DNA of 64,000 nt. Origin: JABSSA01 sp039975755. GTDB lineage: Bacteria; Pseudomonadota; Alphaproteobacteria; Rhodobacterales; Rhodobacteraceae. Positions 1 to 9,218 of the stretch are shown here, one piece after another; position 1 is the first letter of the stretch; each line of letters begins with the position of its first letter. The notes beneath the pieces were generated by a model. The model made no database searches. It had not been told where the DNA came from and was given only the letters and a program-made list of their open reading frames with translations. A program made the position numbers and the translations under genes. The stretch is taken from positions 1 through 64,000 of the forward strand of contig JBDWGM010000043.1 in assembly GCA_039975755.1 (NCBI GenBank), written 5' to 3'.

Positions 1-883
1 TGATTTGTACGATACTGCGATGCGCTCCAAGCAAAAGCGTGCCGCCGGGCGTTTCGTAAATGCCGCGCGACTTCATCCCAACAACGCGACCTTCAACCAG
101 ATCAAGCCGGCCAATTCCATGTTTGCCGCCCAGTTCGTTCAGGCGCGTCAGGATTGTTGCGGGCGACATCGCTTCGCCGTTGATTGAAACTGCGTCGCCT
201 TTTTCGAAACCGACTTCGATGTATTCCGGCGTGTCTGGCGCGTCTTCGGGATGCACTGTGCGTTGATACACGTAATCTGGCGCTTCGTCGGCGGGGTCTT
301 CTAGCACTTTACCTTCGGACGAGGTGTGCAACAGGTTGGCGTCGACACTAAACGGAGCTTCGCCGCGTTTGTCCTTGGCGATCGGAATTTGGTGCTTTTC
401 AGCGAATTCGATCAATTTAGTCCGCGATGACAGATCCCATTCACGCCAAGGGGCGATGACCTTGATTTCTGGGTTTAGGGCATAGGCGCTCAGCTCGAAC
501 CGAACTTGGTCGTTTCCTTTTCCGGTCGCACCATGAGACACCGCGTCGGCGTTGGTTTCTGCCGCGATTTCGATGAGCCGCTTGGAAATCAGAGGGCGCG
601 CGATGGATGTGCCCAGCAGGTACAGACCTTCATACAGGGCATTGGCGCGAAACATTGGAAAGACGAAATCGCGCACGAATTCTTCGCGTAGGTCTTCGAT
701 ATAGATGTCGCTGGCACCCATCAGTTCCGCTTTTTTGCGGGCGGGTTCCAGCTCTTCACCTTGTCCCAGATCAGCCGTGAATGTCACGACTTCGCAGCCA
801 TATTCGGTCTGCAGCCATTTCAAGATGATCGAAGTGTCCAGACCGCCAGAATAGGCCAGCACAACTTTCTTTGGCGCGCTCAT
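1..883 (-). CDS. argG: Argininosuccinate synthase (partial, 3' end outside window)
   Basis: This enzyme joins citrulline and aspartate, using ATP, to make argininosuccinate in cytosolic arginine biosynthesis. Reading leftwards from the ATG at 883, the protein begins MSAPKKVVLAYSGGLDTS, which carries the PP-loop SGGLDTS that binds ATP. Further conserved stretches follow: TADLGQGEE, LLGTSIARPLI, SHGATGKGNDQVRFE and APWREWDLSSR. The frame is open to the window edge, giving about 294 of the roughly 405 residues usual for the family, so the C-terminus is missing only because the window stops. The gene diverges from ilvA, with 114 bases between the two start codons. The family identity is very clear. 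Confidence 0.97.
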   Translation of the reverse strand, partial: MSAPKKVVLAYSGGLDTSIILKWLQTEYGCEVVTFTADLGQGEELEPARKKAELMGASDIYIEDLREEFVRDFVFPMFRANALYEGLYLLGTSIARPLISKRLIEIAAETNADAVSHGATGKGNDQVRFELSAYALNPEIKVIAPWREWDLSSRTKLIEFAEKHQIPIAKDKRGEAPFSVDANLLHTSSEGKVLEDPADEAPDYVYQRTVHPEDAPDTPEYIEVGFEKGDAVSINGEAMSPATILTRLNELGGKHGIGRLDLVEGRVVGMKSRGIYETPGGTLLLGAHRSIVQI

Positions 884-997
884 CGTCTAAATCCTTTTTT
901 AGTTGGTGGCGCGATAACGGGTTTAACGCCTAGGGGCAAGATTGACCGGCGTCTGGCAACCGCTTATGGCCAAGAAATATCGGCCAAGGAGGATCGG

Positions 998-2224
998 ATG
1001 CAATTTCAGGAGTCCGCACGAAATGCGACGCAAGCGATGCGGGCCGTGTTTCCGGCAACGCCACTTTTGCGAAATGATCACCTGTCCGAACAGTTCGACG
1101 CTGAAATTTGGTTGAAACGCGAAGATTTAAGTCCGGTGCGATCCTATAAGTTGCGGGGCGCATTTAATGCGATGCGCAAGCAAATACCGGGCAAATCTGT
1201 GTTTGTTTGTGCCAGTGCGGGCAACCATGCGCAGGGCGTCGCCTTTATGTGCCGGCATTTTGGCGTGAGAGGTGTGATTTTCATGCCGGTGACGACTCCG
1301 CAGCAGAAAATTCAAAAGACCAAGATGTTTGGTGGGGAGTCCGTCGAGATTCGTCTGACTGGCGACTATTTCGACGATACATTGGCGTCAGCCCAGACGT
1401 TTTGCGCCCAAGAACAGGCGCATTTTCTGTCTCCGTTTGACGATGAGGATGTGATTGAAGGGCAGGCGTCCGTGGCGGTCGAAATTCAGGATCAGATGGG
1501 CCGACTGCCGGATCATATTATTGTTCCGGTTGGTGGCGGTGGTTTGTCGTCTGGCTTGTTCAGTTATTTTGGCGACTCTGTTCATATGACATGTGTCGAA
1601 CCGCAAGGTGCCATGTCGTTGGCATCCGCGTTGGTCGCTGGGGCACCGGTGGATGTGTCCCCGATCAACAATTTCGTGGACGGTGCAGCGGTTGCAAAAA
1701 TCGGTGTGCGTACATTCGAACGCCTCAAGAATTTTCCACATGACCGTGTTCTGAACATCGTTGAAGACCGGATTTGTACGACGATCATCGAAATGCTGAA
1801 TGTCGAAGGGGTTGTATTGGAACCGGCAGGTGCGCTTGCGATTGAGGCGCTGAAAGATGTTAGGGATCAGATCAAAGGCAAACGGGTTGTGTGCGTCACG
1901 TCGGGGGGCAATTTTGATTTCGAGCGTCTACCCGAGGTAAAAGAGCGCGCGCAACGGTTTTCCGGGGTCAAAAAATACTTCATCTTGCGGATGCCGCAAC
2001 GCCCGGGGGCCCTAAAGGAGTTCCTGTCCTTTCTAGGTCCCGAAGACGATATCGCGCGTTTTGAATATCTTAAGAAATCTGCCCGCAATTTTGGGTCCGT
2101 CCTAATTGGGATCGAAACCGCACGACCTGATAACTTTCAGGCATTTTTAGACAAATTGGATGCAGCTGGTTTCACCTATACCGACATCACCAATGACGAG
2201 ACGCTTGCGCAATTTGTGATTTAA
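998..2224 (+). CDS. ilvA: Threonine dehydratase (threonine ammonia-lyase)
   Basis: PLP enzyme that deaminates threonine to 2-oxobutanoate, the first step of isoleucine synthesis. The protein has 408 residues. The PLP lysine is K51 in SYKLRGAFNAM, the phosphate-binding glycine loop PVGGGGLSSG lies near 177-186, and from about residue 325 there is a short ACT-like regulatory tail beginning FILRMPQRPGALKEF. One tail rather than the two of E. coli IlvA fits the shorter bacterial form. I chose the ATG at 998 because AAGGAGG lies just upstream. The frame is open back to 761, but that extension overlaps the argG start region and has no family similarity. The stop codon overlaps that of the convergent Hpt gene. 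Confidence 0.95.
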   Translation: MQFQESARNATQAMRAVFPATPLLRNDHLSEQFDAEIWLKREDLSPVRSYKLRGAFNAMRKQIPGKSVFVCASAGNHAQGVAFMCRHFGVRGVIFMPVTTPQQKIQKTKMFGGESVEIRLTGDYFDDTLASAQTFCAQEQAHFLSPFDDEDVIEGQASVAVEIQDQMGRLPDHIIVPVGGGGLSSGLFSYFGDSVHMTCVEPQGAMSLASALVAGAPVDVSPINNFVDGAAVAKIGVRTFERLKNFPHDRVLNIVEDRICTTIIEMLNVEGVVLEPAGALAIEALKDVRDQIKGKRVVCVTSGGNFDFERLPEVKERAQRFSGVKKYFILRMPQRPGALKEFLSFLGPEDDIARFEYLKKSARNFGSVLIGIETARPDNFQAFLDKLDAAGFTYTDITNDETLAQFVI

Positions 2225-2553
2225 GCGCTCAGCCTGTTCGACATGTCATTTAGGAACATCGCCCTAGATGCGTCATAGCAATTTAGAATGGACGTCAGAT
2301 CGACATCCCGCGCCTGACCATTCGCAGACATGTGTTCGCCGACCTGGCACAGATCGGAAAAGTCGGCAAACCCCAGGTTTAGCGCGCTGCCTTTTAAAAA
2401 GTGCAGGTCACTTTCCAAGTCATCGGGGGCCGCAGAGGTTCGAAGACGATCCACGATTTCGTCAACTTCTTCGAGGAATAATACGACGACTTCATCAAAG
2501 TCCTCGGCACCGACTTCGTCGCGCAATTGCTGCACCCGATCCCAATCAATCAT
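2221..2553 (-). CDS. Hpt domain phosphotransfer protein
   Basis: A 110-residue single-domain histidine phosphotransfer protein that relays phosphoryl groups between a sensor kinase and a response regulator in the cytosol. The motif HFLKGSALNLGF places the phospho-accepting histidine at about H51, in a short four-helix protein. The start at 2553 follows a GGAG site, and the frame extends only six codons further upstream. It is transcribed divergently from the response regulator/phosphatase gene 151 bases away, which suggests a shared signalling route, but direct partnership is inference. No histidine kinase gene lies nearby. Confidence 0.85.
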   Translation of the reverse strand: MIDWDRVQQLRDEVGAEDFDEVVVLFLEEVDEIVDRLRTSAAPDDLESDLHFLKGSALNLGFADFSDLCQVGEHMSANGQARDVDLTSILNCYDASRAMFLNDMSNRLSA

Positions 2554-2704
2554 AACAAAACTCCAACACAACGCAGCTAGATTGTTCCAACAGTGTTAAC
2601 ATGCGGTAATCGGTAAAGTTTTATCCGTTGTTGGCTTGGTCTTTACCGACCCTTAAACGGCATTCGTCTAGGGTTCCCGCGTAAGTAATGGGTAAATTTG
2701 TGAT

Positions 2705-4003
2705 ATGTCCGCGAATTTTAAACCGGAACCGGATACGGCTGAAGCTTTGTCCGAATCCAATAGCAGGCCGAGTCAGAACAACCTTGCGCTGATTGTGGAT
2801 GACAGCCGTTTACAACGTAAAATTCTGTCCAGCTCGGTTAAGCAATGGGGTTTTGAAGTTATAGAGGCTGATTCAGGTGACGCCGCATTAGCGCTTTGTG
2901 AAAAAATGGAACCTGACATCGTGTTGAGCGATTGGATGATGCCGGGCATGAACGGGTTAGAGTTTTGCAAAGCCTTTCGCGAACGTCCGGGTGATCATTA
3001 TGGTTATTTCATCCTGCTTACGTCCAAAAGTGAAAAGGACGAAGTCGCGCGAGGTCTTGATGCGGGCGCAGATGATTTTTTGACAAAGCCTGTCAACGCG
3101 CATGAACTTAGGGCGCGGATTACAGCAGGTGAACGCATCTTAAAGATGCAGCGCGAATTGCATGATCAAAACCGACTGATTACTGAGACATTGGGCGAAC
3201 TTCAGCGCCTGTACGATTCTCTTGATAACGATCTGATTGAAGCGAAACAGCTTCAACAATCACTGATCCCGGAACGTCACAAGGTTTTCGAAAATGCGGA
3301 ACTGTCGCTGATGCTGCGTCAAAGCGGGCATGTCGGCGGTGACTTGGTTGGATTTTTCCCGGCAGGCGATGACCATTTGGGCCTGTTTTCAATCGACGTA
3401 TCCGGGCATGGCATCAGCTCTGCTTTGATGACGGCGCGTTTGGCCGGGTACCTCTCAGCCTCTGCACCTGATCAAAACGTTGCGTTGGCCAAAATGCCAG
3501 ATGGCAGCTATCAGGCGCGCCCACCGGAAAAAGTGATCGAAGAGCTTAACACGCTTGTTCTCGAAGAAATGGACACGGAACATTACTTCACGCTGCTTTT
3601 GGCTGATATCGATCTGGTAACAGGTCATGTGCAAATGGCGCAGGCGGGTCACCCGCACCCTGTTATTCAAAGGGCAAACGGAACTGTTGAACAGGAGGGC
3701 CCCGGCGGGTTCCCTGTTGGGCTCTTATTGGGAATCACTTTTACAAAGTTCGAAGCCCAACTTCACGCAGGCGACCGCATTCTTATCTTGTCTGATGGCG
3801 TCATCGAATGCCCAAATCAAAAGGGCGAGATGCTTGAAGAAGAAGGGCTAGAACGGCTGATGGATGAATTGTCCGAGGTGAAAGGCCCCGCATTCTTTGA
3901 AGCCCTTGCTTGGCGTCTGTCAGAATTTGCGGATGATCAACCCTTTCCGGATGACGTTTCCGGCGTCTTGTTCGAATATAAGGGCCCTCAAGCGCCACAA
4001 TAG
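2705..4003 (+). CDS. Response regulator with PP2C-type (SpoIIE/RsbU) phosphatase output
   Basis: A 432-residue signalling protein. Residues about 28-145 form a receiver domain, with the acidic pair D32-D33, the phosphorylation site D76 in VLSDWMMPG and the conserved K128 in FLTKPV. A helical, probably coiled-coil linker covers about 146-185. Then comes a SpoIIE/RsbU-type PPM serine phosphatase with metal-binding aspartates in GGDLVG (D213), DVSGHGISSALM (D231) and a late LSDGVIE motif. In this family, phosphorylation of the receiver controls dephosphorylation of an anti-sigma-factor antagonist (STAS protein). No STAS protein or RsbW-like kinase is seen in the window, so the substrate is elsewhere or differs. 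It diverges from the Hpt gene. Confidence 0.9.
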   Translation: MSANFKPEPDTAEALSESNSRPSQNNLALIVDDSRLQRKILSSSVKQWGFEVIEADSGDAALALCEKMEPDIVLSDWMMPGMNGLEFCKAFRERPGDHYGYFILLTSKSEKDEVARGLDAGADDFLTKPVNAHELRARITAGERILKMQRELHDQNRLITETLGELQRLYDSLDNDLIEAKQLQQSLIPERHKVFENAELSLMLRQSGHVGGDLVGFFPAGDDHLGLFSIDVSGHGISSALMTARLAGYLSASAPDQNVALAKMPDGSYQARPPEKVIEELNTLVLEEMDTEHYFTLLLADIDLVTGHVQMAQAGHPHPVIQRANGTVEQEGPGGFPVGLLLGITFTKFEAQLHAGDRILILSDGVIECPNQKGEMLEEEGLERLMDELSEVKGPAFFEALAWRLSEFADDQPFPDDVSGVLFEYKGPQAPQ

Positions 4004-4428
4004 GCGCGTAGGATATTGCGGTCCCCTTCATTTCCCAATTCATGAACGGCGTCGTCAAAACCAACCCAAAAGGATCGATGGCCCGTTTCGGTTGGTTCGG
4101 CGATTTGTCGGACAGGATGCGCGACATAAACGGTGCACATTTTCTGAGCCCAAAGATCATAGTCTTCCATGAAGACAAAACGTTGAAACACGCCCAATCG
4201 TCTGGGGGCGGCAACGCGCCATCCGGTTTCTTCCAGAACTTCGCGGTGCAATGCTTGCAAGGGGCTTTCGCCAGGATCAATCCCGCCACCGGGCAGCTGG
4301 ATGTCCCATTCTACATCAAGCTGAACAGTCAATAAAACGTGTCTGCCGCGCGGAAGAATGGCATATGCACCCGGTCGCAGGGTGTATTTGACATCTTTTC
4401 GTGGCGGTTCACCAAAGCGCGGAATCAT
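3988..4428 (-). CDS. Nudix hydrolase
   Basis: A 146-residue Nudix family pyrophosphohydrolase. The Nudix box is intact at about 48-70: G, five residues, E54, seven residues, then REVLEETGW. It should cleave a nucleoside diphosphate linked to another moiety, but the substrate cannot be read from the sequence. I chose the ATG at 4428, preceded by AGGGG. The frame stays open to 4521, which would overlap the divergent hslO start, so the longer form is unlikely. The 3' end overlaps the end of the convergent phosphatase gene by 16 bases. Confidence 0.85.
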   Translation of the reverse strand: MIPRFGEPPRKDVKYTLRPGAYAILPRGRHVLLTVQLDVEWDIQLPGGGIDPGESPLQALHREVLEETGWRVAAPRRLGVFQRFVFMEDYDLWAQKMCTVYVAHPVRQIAEPTETGHRSFWVGFDDAVHELGNEGDRNILRAYCGA

Positions 4429-4503
4429 ACTGCCCCTTTCAGTTTTGGCTGATCCTCTTATATAGACGCGATATGCCAACCCAAGGCGATCAAGGAAACC
4501 CCA

Positions 4504-5481
4504 ATGAGTATTGGTTCGCAAATGGCGTGGGACGACGCAGTCCTACCCTTCCAGCTTGATGCTTCTGACATTCGCGGCCGCGTGGCGCGATTGGATGGAG
4601 TGTTGCAAGGCATTCTGAAACAGCATGCCTATCCCCCTCAAGTCGAAGCCCTTGTGGCCGAGATGGCTTTGCTGACGGCGTTGATCGGACAAACCGTGAA
4701 ATTGCGTTGGAAACTGTCCCTGCAGGTGCAATCGAAAAACACGGCTGTGCGCATGATTGCCACAGATTACTTTGCGCCCGAAAAAGAAGGCGATCCGGCC
4801 CGAATCCGCGCCTATGCAAGCTTTGATGAGGAAAAGCTGACGGATGGCGCGCCGTTTGATCAGATCGGCGAGGGATATTTTGCGATCCTGATCGATCAAG
4901 GTGAGGGTATGAAGCCCTATCAGGGCATTACGCCACTGGACGGTGAATCTTTGGCGGCGTGCGCCGAAGCTTATTTCGCGCAATCCGAACAGCTGCCGAC
5001 GCGGTTTGAGCTGAGCTTTGGCAAATCAACCGAACCGGGTCAGCCAGAACATTGGCGCGCTGGCGGTGTCATGCTGCAGCACATGCCAAAGGCGTCGCCT
5101 TTTGTGGCGCAAGGCGAAGGGTCCGGCGAGGTTTTGCAAGCGTCTGATTTGGTTCAGGGCGATGATCAGGAAAACTGGGGTCGTGCGAATGTTCTGTTGG
5201 ACACAGTAGAAGAGCTTGAGCTTATCGGACCGCTGGTTGCGCCAAACGAGCTGCTGTTGCGTTTGTTCCATGAAGAAACGCCACGAGTGTTTGACGCGCA
5301 ATCGGTTCGATTTGGATGCACCTGTTCAGAAGAAAAAGTGCGTCAAAGCCTGTCGATCTATTCCGCGCGTGATATCCAGACTATGACCACAGACGACGGT
5401 CGCGTCACAGCAGATTGCCAATTCTGCGGTGCCCATTACGACCTAGACCCGAAATCCGTTGGTTTTGAGGCTGATGTCTGA
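4504..5481 (+). CDS. hslO: Hsp33 redox-regulated chaperone
   Basis: A cytosolic holdase chaperone switched on by oxidation. The 325-residue protein ends in the zinc-binding redox switch: C272-x-C274 (GCTCSEEKV) and C305-x2-C308 (DCQFCGAHY). These four cysteines hold zinc when reduced and form disulfides under oxidative stress. The N-terminal part carries the family's substrate-binding fold. The ATG at 4504 has AAGGA upstream. The stop overlaps the start of the next gene, so it is probably co-transcribed with the CoA-type Nudix hydrolase and cca. The protein is longer than the 292-residue E. coli Hsp33, as is common in alphaproteobacteria. Confidence 0.95.
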   Translation: MSIGSQMAWDDAVLPFQLDASDIRGRVARLDGVLQGILKQHAYPPQVEALVAEMALLTALIGQTVKLRWKLSLQVQSKNTAVRMIATDYFAPEKEGDPARIRAYASFDEEKLTDGAPFDQIGEGYFAILIDQGEGMKPYQGITPLDGESLAACAEAYFAQSEQLPTRFELSFGKSTEPGQPEHWRAGGVMLQHMPKASPFVAQGEGSGEVLQASDLVQGDDQENWGRANVLLDTVEELELIGPLVAPNELLLRLFHEETPRVFDAQSVRFGCTCSEEKVRQSLSIYSARDIQTMTTDDGRVTADCQFCGAHYDLDPKSVGFEADV

Positions 5482-6070
5482 GTCTATTTGCGCCCGTATA
5501 CAGGCCGCCTGTGCGCGGGCGCAGGACTGTTCGTCTGACTTTGATTTGAATCCGGACGTTGTTTTGCCGGATGACAGAGTTTTGCGGGATGCGGGTGTTT
5601 TGATCCCGATAATCCAGCAAGATGGTCAGCATTGGGTTATCCTGACGAAACGGTCGTCGGCGTTGAAACATCATCCGGGGCAAATTGCTTTTCCCGGGGG
5701 CAAACGTGAACCCGATGACCGGGATGTGTGTCAGACAGCACTGCGCGAAGCCCATGAAGAGATTGGGTTAGACCCGCAAAATGTGACTGTGTTAGGCCAA
5801 TTGCCGTCGCATGAAACCGTCACCCAATTCAACGTGACGCCGGTGATTGGCTTGGTTCAAACTGAATTCGACGCGCTTCCTGAACGCGGCGAAGTTGACG
5901 AAGTGTTCCGTGTGCCGTTGAATTTTGTGCTGTCTGCCAAAAACTTCCGCATTCAGTCGCGCCGCTGGCAGGGTCGGCAACGCGCGTATTTTACTGTACC
6001 CTACGGGCCTTATTACATCTGGGGGGCAACCGCGCGTATGTTGCGTGCGTGGGCCGACGTCATGACATGA
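5474..6070 (+). CDS. CoA pyrophosphatase-type Nudix hydrolase (NudL-like)
   Basis: A 198-residue Nudix protein. It has the motif that marks CoA pyrophosphatases, ILTKRSSALKHHPGQIAFPGG at about residues 56-76 (the UPF0035 signature), directly before a Nudix box ending TALREAHEEIGL. The family cleaves CoA and its derivatives to 3',5'-ADP and phosphopantetheine. The ATG at 5474 overlaps the hslO stop by eight bases, and the stop overlaps the cca start as ATGA, so the three genes are translationally coupled. The family call is firm; the exact substrate range is not. Confidence 0.88.
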   Translation: MSESICARIQAACARAQDCSSDFDLNPDVVLPDDRVLRDAGVLIPIIQQDGQHWVILTKRSSALKHHPGQIAFPGGKREPDDRDVCQTALREAHEEIGLDPQNVTVLGQLPSHETVTQFNVTPVIGLVQTEFDALPERGEVDEVFRVPLNFVLSAKNFRIQSRRWQGRQRAYFTVPYGPYYIWGATARMLRAWADVMT

Positions 6071-7221
6071 AGCTTTCCGCTGAAACACCTTGGCTGGCCG
6101 ACCCGAAAGGTCAGGCGCTTTGTGCGACGTTGGAGAATGCGGGATATCAAGCGTTGTTTGTCGGTGGTTGTGTGCGCAACGCAGTGCTGAACGAAGCCGC
6201 AAGTGATGTGGACATTGCAACCGATGCGAAACCGCAGCAGGTTATAGAGCTGGCCAAGGCGGCAGGCCTTCAACCCGTTCCGACAGGGATCGATCACGGC
6301 ACCATTACTGTTGTGGTCGAAGGTGAAGGTTTCGAAATCACTACATTTCGTCGCGATGTCGAAACAGATGGGCGTCGCGCCGTTGTCGCGTTTTCTGATC
6401 GTATCGAAGACGATGCCCAGCGTCGCGATTTCACGATGAACGCCTTATATGCAAAGTCTGATGGGCAGATCCTTGATCCGCTTGGCGGATTACCGGACGC
6501 ATTGGCCGGACGAGTGCGATTTATCCAAGATGCCGCCATGCGCATCCGCGAAGATTATCTGCGGACATTACGGTTCTTTCGGTTTAGTGCCTATTACGGT
6601 GATCCGAGTGTTGGGTTTGACCCCGAAGCGTTGGCCGCAATTGCGGAGACGCTTGATGGTCTTGATAGCCTTTCGGCTGAACGGGTCGGGGCAGAAATGC
6701 AAAAATTGCTGGCGGCACGTGACCCGGCTCGGTCGCTGGCAACGATGGATCAGGTTGGCGTTCTGGCGCGTATTTTGCCGGTGCAAAGCCTACCCGCCCT
6801 TGCGCCGCTTATCGCAGCAGAAGAACAAACAGCAACGCCCCCCGATTCATTACGCCGGCTGGCTGCGTTAAATCCAATTGAAGCGCCGGAACGATTGCGC
6901 CTTTCGCGCAAGGATGCGCGTGTTTTGACCGATCTGATTCAGGCCAGAGACGCAACATTGTCACCAAAGGCACTTGGATATCGATTGGGTGAAACTCGCG
7001 GATGGGATGCATTCATTTTGCGGCAATCCGGATTAGGCCAACCAGTTGATCAAGCGGCGAAAGCGGATGTTCAATCAGGCTCAAAATGCGAATTTCCGGT
7101 GAAAGCGTCAGACCTTCAACCGGATTTTCAGGGGCCTGCGCTGGGCGAAAAATTGCGCGAGCTTGAGGCGCAATGGCTGGCTTCTGATTTGACACTGGAT
7201 CGCGCTGCGCTTTTGGGGTGA
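6067..7221 (+). CDS. cca: CCA tRNA nucleotidyltransferase / poly(A) polymerase family
   Basis: This enzyme adds the 3' CCA end to tRNAs. The 384-residue protein has the class II nucleotidyltransferase core: GGCVRNAVL near 33-41, catalytic SDVDIAT (D47, D49), then RRDFTMNALY and REDYLRTLRFFRF, the conserved motifs before the helical RNA-binding part. The start is the ATG in the ATGA overlap with the upstream Nudix gene. The same fold is used by poly(A) polymerase, but length and motifs fit the alphaproteobacterial CCA-adding enzyme. No HD domain is visible. Confidence 0.92.
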   Translation: MKLSAETPWLADPKGQALCATLENAGYQALFVGGCVRNAVLNEAASDVDIATDAKPQQVIELAKAAGLQPVPTGIDHGTITVVVEGEGFEITTFRRDVETDGRRAVVAFSDRIEDDAQRRDFTMNALYAKSDGQILDPLGGLPDALAGRVRFIQDAAMRIREDYLRTLRFFRFSAYYGDPSVGFDPEALAAIAETLDGLDSLSAERVGAEMQKLLAARDPARSLATMDQVGVLARILPVQSLPALAPLIAAEEQTATPPDSLRRLAALNPIEAPERLRLSRKDARVLTDLIQARDATLSPKALGYRLGETRGWDAFILRQSGLGQPVDQAAKADVQSGSKCEFPVKASDLQPDFQGPALGEKLRELEAQWLASDLTLDRAALLG

Positions 7222-7273
7222 CAATTCCTACAACTTAAGGTAAGTCATCCAAACAACTTCGGAGGAGAATGGC

Positions 7274-7306
7274 ATGAATCAAGGGAATAACACCGCTCTA
7301 ATTTGA
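7274..7306 (+). other. Possible 10-codon leader peptide upstream of the ABC exporter
   Basis: A strong Shine-Dalgarno sequence, GGAGGAG at 7261-7267, is followed after six bases by ATG and a ten-codon frame, MNQGNNTALI, ending at TGA. About 18 bases later lies a small inverted repeat: GGCGAC at 7325-7330 and GTCGCC at 7337-7342, with a six-base loop. This sits before the ABC exporter start at 7380. It could be a translated leader or a chance match; nothing in the peptide points to a ligand. Confidence 0.25.
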
Positions 7307-7379
7307 TCGGGATCCCTTGAGTTGGGCGACCGATCAGTCGCCTCTCCACAAAGCCATTTTCTTTTCAGGACCACCTCCG

Positions 7380-9218
7380 ATGTTTCGCTTCTTTGAAAAC
7401 CTAGTCGACCCTTACACGCCCTATGAAGAGACGGATGAACCGCCGCAAAAGCTGTGGCCATTCATGCGAGCCTATTCAGAGCCTTTCAAAACGGTCTTTT
7501 TCTTTACGGCGGTTTTGTCTGTGGTTGTCGCGGCCATCGAAGTTGGTCTGATTTATTATATGGGCCGCGTGGTTGACCTGTTGGGCGGTGATCCTGCCGA
7601 AGTGTGGGATTTACACGGGACAGAATTCATTTTGGTGGCGCTGTTCATTCTGTTTCTGCGCCCTGTTCTGCAAATGCTGGACGTTGCGTTGTTGAACAAC
7701 TCGATCCTGCCGAACTTTGGAACGTTGATCCGATGGCGTGCGCACAAACATGTGTTGCGCCAGTCCGTGGGCTGGTTCGAAAACGACTTTGCCGGGCGTA
7801 TTGCCAACCGGATCATGCAAACGCCACCAGCCGCAGGCGAAGTGGTGTTTCAGGTGTTTGACGCGATTTCCTTTTCCCTCGCTTACCTCATCGGTGCGGG
7901 TCTGCTGCTGGCGGTGGCGGATCCCCGGTTGCTGTTGCCGCTTGCAGGTTGGCTTGTGCTTTATGCAATGTTGATCGGCTGGACAGTCAAACGTGTTGGA
8001 CCAGCCAGCCAGGCTGCTTCCAACGCACGCAGCGTTGTCACGGGGCGTGTCGTTGATGCCTATACAAACATTCATTCGGTTAAGATGTTTGCGCATCACG
8101 ACCACGAACTTGAATACGCGAAAGACGCTATTGAAGACACACGGACAACCTTCCAAAACGAAATGCGCATTTACACCAAAATGGATGTTGCTCTTGTGAC
8201 TTTGAACGGTCTTTTGATCGTTAGCGTTGTTGGTTGGGCCATGGCGCTGTGGATGCAAGGGGCCGCAAGCGTTGGGGCCGTTGCGGCGGCCACGGCGTTG
8301 ACCTTGCGATTGAACGCGATGACTGGATGGATCATGTGGGCGCTGACCACCTTTTTCCGTCAACTCGGTGTTGTTGCGGAAGGCATGGAAACGATCGCGC
8401 AGCCCATTACGCTTGTTGATGATCAGGGGGCAAAACCTTTGACCCTGACATCTGGGCGGATCGAATTAGAGGGTCTAACGCATCACTATGGCCGCGAAAA
8501 AGGCGGATTAGAGAATGTGTCCCTGACAATCCAGCCGGGTGAAAAGATCGGATTGGTGGGTCGGTCCGGGGCTGGAAAATCGACTTTGGTCAAACTGCTG
8601 CTGCGGTTTTACGATGCCGAACAAGGACGGATTTTGATTGATGGGCAAGATATCAGCACTGTTACTCAGGATTCATTGCGACTAAGCATTGGAATGGTTC
8701 AGCAGGACAGTTCCCTGTTACATCGATCAGTGCGAGACAATATTTTGTACGGACGTCCCGGGGCGTCAGACGAACAAGTATTTGCGGCGGCGCGTCAAGC
8801 GCAGGCGCATGAGTTCATATTGGATTTGCAAGATCCAAAAGGACGTTCAGGCTACGAAGCGCAAGTTGGTGAGCGCGGGGTAAAGTTGTCTGGTGGTCAG
8901 CGACAAAGGGTGACGTTAGCACGGGTCATTCTGAAAGATGCGCCGATCCTTGTTTTGGACGAAGCAACAAGCGCGCTGGATAGCGAAGTCGAGGCGGATA
9001 TTTTGGACACTTTGTACGAGATGATGGAAGGTAAAACAGTTGTCGCCATCGCTCATAGATTGAGCACAATCGCCAAAATGGATCGTATTCTTGTTCTTGA
9101 TGGTGGCAGCATTGTTGAAGATGGGCGTCATGATGATCTTTTGGCACAGGGCGGTCTCTATGCTGATTTCTGGGCACGCCAGTCTGGTGGATTTTTGGAA
9201 ACGGAAGCGGCGGAATGA
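7380..9218 (+). CDS. ABC exporter half-transporter, subunit 1 (MsbA/multidrug type)
   Basis: A 612-residue half-transporter with an N-terminal six-helix membrane domain (roughly 1-330) and a C-terminal ATPase. ATPase motifs are Walker A GRSGAGKST, signature LSGGQRQR, Walker B ILVLDEATSALD and H-loop AHRLST, all consensus. It begins MFRFFENLVDPYTPYEETDE. I chose the ATG at 7380 over a TTG at 7317 because the longer form adds only a non-conserved leader. It is coupled to the next gene by an ATGA overlap, and the two very likely form a heterodimer that exports a lipid, drug or peptide. The substrate cannot be told from the sequence. Confidence 0.9.
   Translation: MFRFFENLVDPYTPYEETDEPPQKLWPFMRAYSEPFKTVFFFTAVLSVVVAAIEVGLIYYMGRVVDLLGGDPAEVWDLHGTEFILVALFILFLRPVLQMLDVALLNNSILPNFGTLIRWRAHKHVLRQSVGWFENDFAGRIANRIMQTPPAAGEVVFQVFDAISFSLAYLIGAGLLLAVADPRLLLPLAGWLVLYAMLIGWTVKRVGPASQAASNARSVVTGRVVDAYTNIHSVKMFAHHDHELEYAKDAIEDTRTTFQNEMRIYTKMDVALVTLNGLLIVSVVGWAMALWMQGAASVGAVAAATALTLRLNAMTGWIMWALTTFFRQLGVVAEGMETIAQPITLVDDQGAKPLTLTSGRIELEGLTHHYGREKGGLENVSLTIQPGEKIGLVGRSGAGKSTLVKLLLRFYDAEQGRILIDGQDISTVTQDSLRLSIGMVQQDSSLLHRSVRDNILYGRPGASDEQVFAAARQAQAHEFILDLQDPKGRSGYEAQVGERGVKLSGGQRQRVTLARVILKDAPILVLDEATSALDSEVEADILDTLYEMMEGKTVVAIAHRLSTIAKMDRILVLDGGSIVEDGRHDDLLAQGGLYADFWARQSGGFLETEAAE

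Noticed and set aside
761..997. N-terminal extension of ilvA
   Set aside because: It overlaps the argG start region and lacks threonine dehydratase similarity; a strong ribosome-binding site supports the ATG at 998.
7611..8363. Minus-strand 250-codon frame
   Set aside because: Antisense to the ABC exporter membrane domain and rich in His/Gln/Arg, as expected from a shadow frame.
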